DNA of 64,000 nt from Pholiota molesta (Eukaryota > Basidiomycota > Agaricomycetes > Agaricales > Strophariaceae), in the NCBI GenBank assembly GCA_014925825.1, contig JACGCK010000032.1, positions 295,452-359,451 on the forward strand, read 5' to 3'. The notes under the pieces are model-generated. The model had not been told where the DNA came from. It made no database searches and saw nothing but the letters and a program-made list of their open reading frames with translations. Of the stretch, positions 57,206-64,000 are shown in pieces (the stretch's first letter is position 1; each line of letters begins with the position of its first letter). The position numbers were made by a program, and so were the translations under genes.

Positions 57206-58789
57206 TCAATCAGGACATATTTCCAACAACAAAGAGAGCAAAATACCTATGCAAGTAACATCACCAGCCAGCAGACATCAGCCACCCCACACACACCACC
57301 AGTGACGTCCTACCAAGGGGTGTGGTGCATGCAATGCACAATCCCCAAGTTCATGTAGGTGCCCCCGCCAGGAGGAAAAGCCCCGACGGCTGTGGCGATC
57401 CCAGTGCTAGTGGAACCGCCGGCGCCGTAAAGACCCCGAGTTGAATATGCACGTCCGTAAGACCTGCTTCTGCCTCGCTCCCTGGGCCCCAGTCGCGTCT
57501 GGGCACCCATGTTCACTTTGCTCCGGGCGCACCACCGACACGGCGTGGTCGCGCCACCGGCTGTGCTCGGCGGGGTTGGCGCACGTATGGTGCATATGAG
57601 ATGGTTGAGATCTACGTACTATCGTGATGTCGCGAGCAACTGGTAGACCGGTCGGCAGGATTAGCGATAGCGGTGCGCGGCGAGGTGCGATTGTTGCTCA
57701 GCTGCTGAGAGCGATGAAGACACGAGTGGCACCGTCGAGCGTTGGCCATTGAAAGATGAGCCGCGCTAGGCACGGTAGTAAATAAGTGTGAATCGCCAAA
57801 GGCGAGATCGTCTTTGGCGAGTGGGGGTCATGGTAGTAAGAGGTCAAGAGGCGATGGGGGTCCAAACTGAAATCGACAGAGATTTATACTTCAGCAGTTC
57901 GGTTGTGCATGTTTGGCTAAATACAACCGCGATGGTGGGTCAAGCGCTTCAGCACACACGTCCCACATGTAGAAATTACAAGGCTCCCGATCGACATAGG
58001 GGGTACTTGGTTTTACAAAGCAATGACACAGAAGTCTACGCAGCATTCAAGGATTTTGCGTAAATTTACAAGCAACCTCTAGTCGCGGCAAGGCGTCAAT
58101 ACTGCTCTAAAGCCTGTCCAAAACTCTGTCCGACCTCTCATTGTTGCCTCTACAAAAACCGAACTCTCTTACACTTTTGAATGCGGAGCTGTGGGACAGA
58201 GACGCAATCACCAAGGAATTTCGTGAAATTCTTCAAAATGGCGTCCCAGTGCTTTGGCGGCGAACGAACCCACATCTTTGGTTCACCGCTCAAATTCCCC
58301 TGTAATACCGCCGCCAGTACCCTAGAAAAGATAGACTGAATAGGCGTAATGCAAAATCGGGCACATTACGAGTCATTGCTAGGGATAAATGCACAGTGCT
58401 GAGTGCGCTTTGGAGTGATGAGTGGCAAATTCTATTAATAGCTTTTCCAATAACCCGAAAAGGGTAGGATTCAAGCGCAAAAGAATCGCCGACTATCTAT
58501 GATTCACTACGAAGAACAAGGGCGCCGGCTGGCTGCGGCTGTTCTACAAAGGGATTGCTGTATGGGGTTCTACATGAGAGTAGAATAGGACACTCCTGTC
58601 ACCATATTCGCCAAACGGCCGCCAGAGCTTTGGTTAGCGCCCTTGAAAGTTGTCCCGAGTTCGTTTAATGACAGGTCTTCGCGAGCTACTATACGGAGCC
58701 AACGACCCATGCGATCGTGATCCACATAGACCACGAACTACTAAAGCCACGAAGAAAATAAAAATAACATCAGTAAAATATCCCTAAAT

Positions 58790-59100
58790 CCTTCAACATG
58801 CTATCCAAAACAACAAAAAGCCACTTACACTTTCACAAGGTACCTCAGGCGCCCTCCCCATTCCTGCTAAACTCTCCGGTAGCTCAGGCCGCACAGCCCG
58901 TGCACACCATGCGCCTTCATCGTTCTTATACCCCTCCTCCTCTGGCGGGTACGCCGCAAGCTCGGCGGGGTACGCCAAGGCCCGCGGCGCGTACACGATG
59001 TACCCATCCGTCGTCAGGTGGTCCCCACGCCGATTCCAGTACCCTCGCCGTTAGCGCGGAGAGCCTTTGCGCGGCGAGAATGTAACGGAGGAAATATGTG
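58790..59100 (-). pseudogene. Coding-like fragment of unknown family
   Basis: Minus strand reads SVPITYFLRYILAAQRLSAL in one frame and, after about 59040, continues better in another (RRGDHLTTDGYIVYAPRALA, then YPAELAAYPPEEEGYKNDEG). The change of frame and lack of start or stop suggest a decayed fragment. Family not recognised. Confidence 0.35.
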
Positions 59101-59109
59101 ATTGGGACT

Positions 59110-60150
59110 GATGCCAGTGGTGTCGAACAACATCGCACCTGAGAGTGATACCAACAACTTTGAACGTCTTGTTTGTAAACACACGCACGGAGTAACTCAA
59201 TGAGTCTGAAGACGAAGTCCTCCGGCTTGGGTCACTGGAGCATCATCCATGTCTTGCAAAGGCGAGCGCGGGCGCTTATCAGATCTCTTTATGGTCAAAA
59301 GCAAAAGATAAGAAAATCAGGCACCATGAACCCAATCGCGTTGCGCATCCAGGTCTATCCAGGTTCCCGAAATACACACATGCCTGCTTGCCCAGCATAG
59401 ATTGCCCAGCGCAGATCTCTGCCGCACCACCCGTCATCCTGCGCGTCGCGAGCGCCCGGCCCCGCCGCGGGCTATCGTGGTTGAACAGGATGCAGTTGCA
59501 CGCAAACATAACGTACGCCTCGCTGTCGTTGACGACAATCCAGTACGCGTAGCGCTTCGCGTACACGCACGGCGAGCGCGGTAGAAGGGCGTCTGAATCG
59601 TTTTGCTCCGCGAGGTCTCGACGACCTTGGCATACAGCTCGGACGTTGAGCCTCTGGTAGAACTTGACGCGGATCTAGAGCGCGCAGGTGCTAATCGCAT
59701 TGAGTAGATGCAGGGCGCCGAGCTCAGGTACTCGGCCATCTCAAACGAGACCTTGACGTGTGATGGTGGGCAGAGTATGTATACCTCAGCGCGCTGCACC
59801 TGCGTGACGATGTAGACAAGGCTCGTGCTGTCACTCAGGTCTCCGCAGCCAGCTTGAGCTGCTCGGGCCTCGTTAAGTGAAGGACATGGGTTATCTGCAT
59901 AGGGGGTGCGGGCAAAGGCGGAGTATAGCGCACGCTCATCGATCCTCATAAAGATGGTTGAGCCGCAAAGTGTTGAACGTTGAAAGGTTGAAGCTCGATG
60001 AGCGCCTAAAAATACCGTGCACAGAATAGCTCCGACCTACCGCATGCATTAGAGATCGCCCTCAAGATCGCAAGGAGGCGACCGCGGTTGGGGACTTAGA
60101 ACTTGTAGAAATAGGACCCATGCTGTCCAGTGTAGAGACTGCAACAGAAA
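59110..60150 (-). pseudogene. GDP-mannose 4,6-dehydratase relic
   Basis: Matches along the length of GDP-mannose 4,6-dehydratase (GMD, first enzyme of GDP-L-fucose synthesis), but in several frames. In order on the minus strand: TGQHGSYFY (about 60140, N-terminal GxxGxxG area), YSVHGIFRRSSSFN then RLNHLYED (about 60040-59945), CGDLSDSTSLVYIVTQVQ (about 59860), SHVKVSFEMAEY (about 59760), STSELYAKVVETS (about 59640), TPFY (active-site Tyr region), YAYWIVVNDSEAYVMFACN, CILFNHDSPRRG, GNLD (about 59360), WMMLQ and PEDFV (about 59235), and FKVVGITLR (about 59150). At least four frame changes, an in-frame stop after WMMLQ and a 10-bp tandem duplication at 59347-59366 rule out function. No intact copy is in the window. 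Confidence 0.88.
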
Positions 60151-60877
60151 GTCAACAGTAGTTACCTTGCATATAGTTTCAAAACAGGCGACCATACCTG
60201 GAGTTAGCGCGGCCCTGCACATCTGGTATTATTTGAATGGCGGTGACCGTCCCTCCCAGCAGCCTCCAGCTAGAGGCAGAGTTTGGGCAAAGAGGACTTT
60301 TGAACGGATAGCCGGCCTTACATAGCCGAGATACACGAGCTGACACCGTGGGAATTTAAAGTTCCAAGTTCGACGCGTGACATTTCTCTGCTCGAGTCTG
60401 CGTGAAGTTCGAATTTGCCGGGATGACCTGTGACCTGCGACCTCTTGGCATCGGCAAGCCTCGGCACTGGCGGCCTCTGGTCCAAACACCCCAATACTGA
60501 CATCTTATCAGCTTCCCAATTCGCACTACTCATTTAGATTAACAAAGTCCTACCTAGATTAACAAAGCTACATTAACAAAGTCTTACCATTCGCTTCCCC
60601 GCCCATCTTGCCATTCTTTATTTCCTCCCCTTTATCTACTTCAATCAAATATGTTTTTTTATCAATGATTACCCTTTTCTCTCTTTTGCCAGTATATAAA
60701 AATAATATCCCAAAGAAATATCAGTCACAAAGGCCAGCCAGAAACAGAAAATGTGCGCACTCTTGGGCAGTCAGACGCGGAGTAGCTTTTGCTTACCCTA
60801 AACACATTGCGTCTTTCTGCGAAAAAAAACTCTGCCCAAGCCCCAACCTCTACCTTTATTTGCCCAACACTAGAGCG
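60151..60877. other. Intergenic; short AACAAAG repeats
   Basis: About 730 bp upstream of the alpha-kinase gene. Three copies of ATTAACAAAG occur at about 60538-60581. Pyrimidine-rich and AT-rich from 60590, probably the promoter. Confidence 0.55.
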
Positions 60878-63720
60878 ATGGCAGAGCCCATTCTCATAAA
60901 TCCTCCCAATTTTAATCCTCGCCCAGCACCCAGCAGCCAGTGTCTTACTTGTGGGACGCTTTCTCTTGGAAATTTGCAACTCTGTACCAGTGGAGAAATT
61001 CGGAACTATGGACGATGGTTCCAAAAAGTAAGCCTAACTCCCTTTTTATTAATTACTTTCTCATTTATAATTGCAAGTGCATCCATCAAAATTTTACCGG
61101 GGGCATCTGTCCTGGGTATAAATGGCATGGGCCGGAAACGTCAGTGGACCAAATCAGCCCAGACGCCCAGTTATACATAGCCTACCGAAAAAGCCTTGAC
61201 GAAATATCAGCGGGTACCACCATTCCTTGTGGGGCTCCCAACTGCCAAGCTGTCACCTCAAAGAACCCCAGGCCTGCAAATCGCCTATGCCAACGCTCTG
61301 TAGTTTGCTGTTCTCAGTGCTGTCGCCGTCGGGGAGGTTGTAAAGTCCATAAAGTAAAAGGAGTTGAATGTCTCTCCCAGACTTTTTCTCAGTCTCAGGT
61401 ATGGTGCCTTTTTATTTATCCTACCGTATATTATATAAACTAAAGAACGCCTCCCATCTGCTAGGAAAATCCACCTGCTTCTGCTTCTGGCCTGGACAGC
61501 TCTACCACCGTCTCAGTGTCAGCCCCCACCAATGCACCCCCAAGCCAATCCCAGCGTGCATACGCCCGTCCACTTGATGGCGCCTATGGAAGTGCTTGGC
61601 AGCAAGCTCAAGAGGACCGCCGAAAAAATGAGGAGAGGGCCAAGCTGCAACAGAGAGCTCAGGAACAAGCCAACAATACAGTACAGATAGTTCTTTGGGC
61701 CAAGGTAAGCAAATTTATTGCTCAATGCGGATAACTAGCTACCTTCTCATTTACCATATCAGGAAAACAATGCACCTATTCGGTGCAATGTGGTGACGGA
61801 CCAACCAGGATATCTTTATCCCCAGCGCCATGAATATCTGATGAATAGCCTTGGAAACCCAAAACAGATCTCATTCCTGGCCACTTGGCCAACTGTAGAC
61901 TGGATTGTTCAAGATGTCGGCGTGCCCATCATTGTCAACAAGGGTTCTCGGATTCTCATCCATGACACTTCCTTCTCCGAATCCAGCTGCCTTTTTGTTG
62001 ACAAGGAAATTGCGCTCCTTCTGGACCAATCGGGAATGCCCTTCCAAGTCCCTCAGAGCCAGCACCTTGCCTGTAAGCCCCCTTTCTACGAGCCCAACTC
62101 CGCTCCTGCCCTGCTCCAGACTGCACCTCCAAAAAATGTCTTTGAGTACTCCGCCTCTTCCATGGGCGCAGACTCCGCACCCTTGTGCTTTCCCAGAGTT
62201 CCTAGAACCATTCGTCCCCTTCCATTTCCTAGGACCCGCGTTTCCGAAATGGTGAAAGGCCTCAAGGATACCATGCTTCTGAAAGGCGAAGACCAGCTGG
62301 CTGCTGCTTTCAAGAGAGCTTTTCCAGACTGTGCTTACGGCCAAACCTCTCTCAAAACTGCCAGGAACTTGCTTTGGAGGGCTCTTGAGATAGGAGGGAA
62401 TAAACTCGTGGAAGATTACATTCGACAAGGGCAAACTGAGAAGGGTTTATGGAAAACCTTCAAGGACGATGTCAATGGTAAGCCTTGTATTCTCCTTACT
62501 TCAATTGTTATTTATCTTTTCCAATCAGCATTGAATCCTTCTAAGGGCGTGAAGCTCTTTATTACACCAGAGATGAAGGCTGCTCTTGCATCGCTCGATA
62601 CAGAAGCTGGATTACACCCCAATTCAACCTCTAGTCCCTCCAACTCTTCTATGTCCACAAGCTCGCCTCAGACTTCCTCCACTCAACAGTCTCCTCCTGC
62701 ACCCCACCGCCCTACCAGCCCTTCCGGATCAAGCTCAAGCGATGAAGAGCCTGAGGAAGGAGAGTATGACGTCCTATCCAAGGTGTCGTTTGAGGAATAC
62801 CAGTTGGTGGATGGGGAGATAACCTCAGTTCTGGGGCCTCTTGAGCACAGGCGTACTTATGAAGGACTTTTGGGCATGCAGTCTATTGCGAAGGGCAGTG
62901 TAAAAGAGGTTTACATGGTGCGCATATATGGCTAAGATATCAGCATCTCTTTCCTAATGACTGGCATTATTAGATGATCTGTCGCTACCAAGGGACTGCA
63001 GACAGAACCTACGCTCTCAAAAAAATCCATACGCCCAGCGCATGGTGTGAAGAACACAAAAAATCTCTTCTTGCTTGGTATGAAGGGGAGCGAATGGCGC
63101 AGTGCTACTTTTATAGCCTGGCTTTCAAAGCCAACGTTGCTAGAATGAATGTGTCCCTTCCCTGTCGTAAGTTTCTTGCTTTTCTCTCAGTAATAATCAA
63201 CAAGCTTCAATCCTCTTCTTTTATAGAGTTCGAGGTGCTTCAAACGTCTCTCTTGAGCTCCGATCATCCTCAGTGGAGTTCCTGTGTCGTTCAGCCCATG
63301 GCTAGTGGGAAGGGCTTTACAATGGTATCTTTGATACGCATGGCTGCAGTTGAGGTCCTGGAAGCCTTTTCTCATTTTTCCTATGAGTTCAGCGATAATT
63401 CCTTGGTCATGGTTGATTTTCAAGGTAAGTCATCATCATCCCATGTTTTATGCTGTCCAGTGTCCTAACCTGCCTCTAAGGCCACCTCCCAGTGGGAGGA
63501 TCACTCGTGGTTTCAGACTGCGTCACTCACTCAGTTGATTCAAAGTAAGCTATTTCTTGTTTACATCTTGGAAACTGTTGCTCAATCTCTTTTATCCAAC
63601 AGCCCAGAACGTGCCGAAAAAATGTACATTGGAAATCTCGGTCACTTAGGCATCATGCGCTTTCGCACCATGCACAGCTGCAATGACATCTGCAGTGCCC
63701 TGGGGTTGAATGCCCTCTAG
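60878..63720 (+). CDS. Alpha-type protein kinase with Cys-rich N-terminus, 795 aa
   Basis: Atypical Ser/Thr kinase of the alpha-kinase (MHCK/eEF2K) family. Nine exons close in frame: 60878-61027, 61078-61398, 61465-61704, 61763-62477, 62529-62917, 62974-63166, 63227-63424, 63481-63544, 63603-63720 (2388 nt). The N-terminal 160 residues hold many Cys (CLTCGTLSLGNLQLC, CIHQNFTGGIC, RSVVCCSQCCRRRGGCKVH), likely zinc sites. A Gln-rich coiled coil (QQAQEDRRKNEERAKLQQRA) follows, then a middle region of unknown role and a Ser/Pro/acidic linker. The kinase domain is at about 585-795: SIAKGSVKEVYM, YALKKIHTPSAW (catalytic Lys), LVMVDFQG (the D-x-Q-G motif), DCVTHSVDS, YIGNLGHLGI (Gly-rich loop) and the Zn-site end HSCNDICSALGL. 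AT-richer than its neighbours. Substrate unknown. Confidence 0.9.
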
Positions 63721-64000
63721 GTCTAGTTGTTGCAGGTTCTCTCTTTACTTAAAATTTGCTGAATCCTGATATAAAACTGTGAAATAACTCGCCCTTTCTT
63801 ACTTTGTTGATATAAACCCCAGCTCATACAATATTACTCAGATGTAAAAAAAAAAAAAGAAGCCAGAAATATATTTTTCCTTTGATGATACAGATACAGT
63901 GTGCCCAAGAAGTACAGAAGTGCAGCAGACGCTCGTCGTGGTGCGCAGCCCAGCGATCATAGGGTGAGCGTCTTCGTCTTCGTCATGCGCGATGTTGTTG
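63721..64000. other. 3' flank of the alpha-kinase gene, right edge
   Basis: Contains an A13 run at about 63846-63858. The last 100 bp are GC-rich and could be the end of a minus-strand gene beyond the edge, but no frame can be assigned. Confidence 0.4.

Larger units (their letters stand above)
55587..59109. other. Long gene-poor region
   Basis: About 3.5 kb with no supported intact gene. It contains a degenerate direct repeat pair (about 56565-56835 and 56935-57205), a GA-rich stretch (56400-56475), and a minus-strand patch at 58800-59100 that looks coding but is not assignable. The minus frame 57310-57516 is open but unrecognised. Confidence 0.5.

Noticed and set aside
63846..63858. Poly-A run after the alpha-kinase gene, as in a retrocopy
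   Set aside because: The gene has eight introns, so it is not a processed retrogene.
1..64000. CRISPR array, bacterial operon, rRNA or mitochondrial DNA
   Set aside because: No regularly spaced repeats, ribosome binding sites or rRNA motifs; introns throughout show a nuclear eukaryotic sequence.

Overview
The window reads as a piece of an Agaricomycete (mushroom-forming basidiomycete) nuclear genome. Genes are dense and on both strands, almost all are split by short GT-AG introns (mostly about 45-70 nt, some up to about 100 nt), and the families are typical of that group: an F-box/LRR protein, a fungal APH-like kinase, a NACHT-ankyrin NLR, an alpha-kinase, SIN1 and KAR5. No prokaryotic, organellar or CRISPR features were seen. 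All calls come from reading the sequence and translating spliced exons by hand. Exon sets marked as closing in frame were checked by phase; no database search was run.

Layout: 1-726 (-) APH-like kinase cut by the left edge; 4074-6312 (-) F-box protein; 8127-8541 (+) mitochondrial ribosomal protein mS33; 8931-16874 (-) an aldo-keto reductase island (two near-identical 383-aa AAD-type reductases, one intact xylose-reductase-type AKR and one decayed copy of it); 17599-19525 (+) amidase; 19780-21548 (-) fucosyltransferase-like gene A; 22649-25494 (+) a broken NACHT-ankyrin gene; 27382-29156 (-) fucosyltransferase-like gene B; 29300-31476 (-) a broken FAD monooxygenase; 33298-34994 (-) a conserved-looking protein I cannot name; 35711-35947 (-) a tiny ORF; 37215-39168 (-) S-adenosylhomocysteinase; 40596-42049 (+) a coiled-coil protein; 44276-46911 (+) KAR5-like karyogamy protein; 47321-51527 (+) CCCH-RRM-RBR ubiquitin ligase; 52563-55586 (+) SIN1/AVO1 of TORC2; 59110-60150 (-) a relic of GDP-mannose 4,6-dehydratase; 60878-63720 (+) alpha-kinase.

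Two parts behave differently. The right half (37-56 kb) holds single-copy housekeeping and signalling genes (methyl cycle, nuclear fusion, ubiquitylation, TORC2). The stretch from about 8.8 to 31.5 kb is accessory: tandem and dispersed duplications, one decayed paralogue, and two genes that would be full length but for one to four extra or missing bases. One of those lesions has the form of a Tc1/mariner excision footprint. A degraded GDP-mannose 4,6-dehydratase (first step to GDP-fucose) lies in the same window as two genes that look like GDP-fucose users; whether these are functionally linked cannot be told from here.

The most unusual non-coding signal is a perfect 28-bp inverted repeat with a 6-nt loop just downstream of the RBR ligase stop codon.
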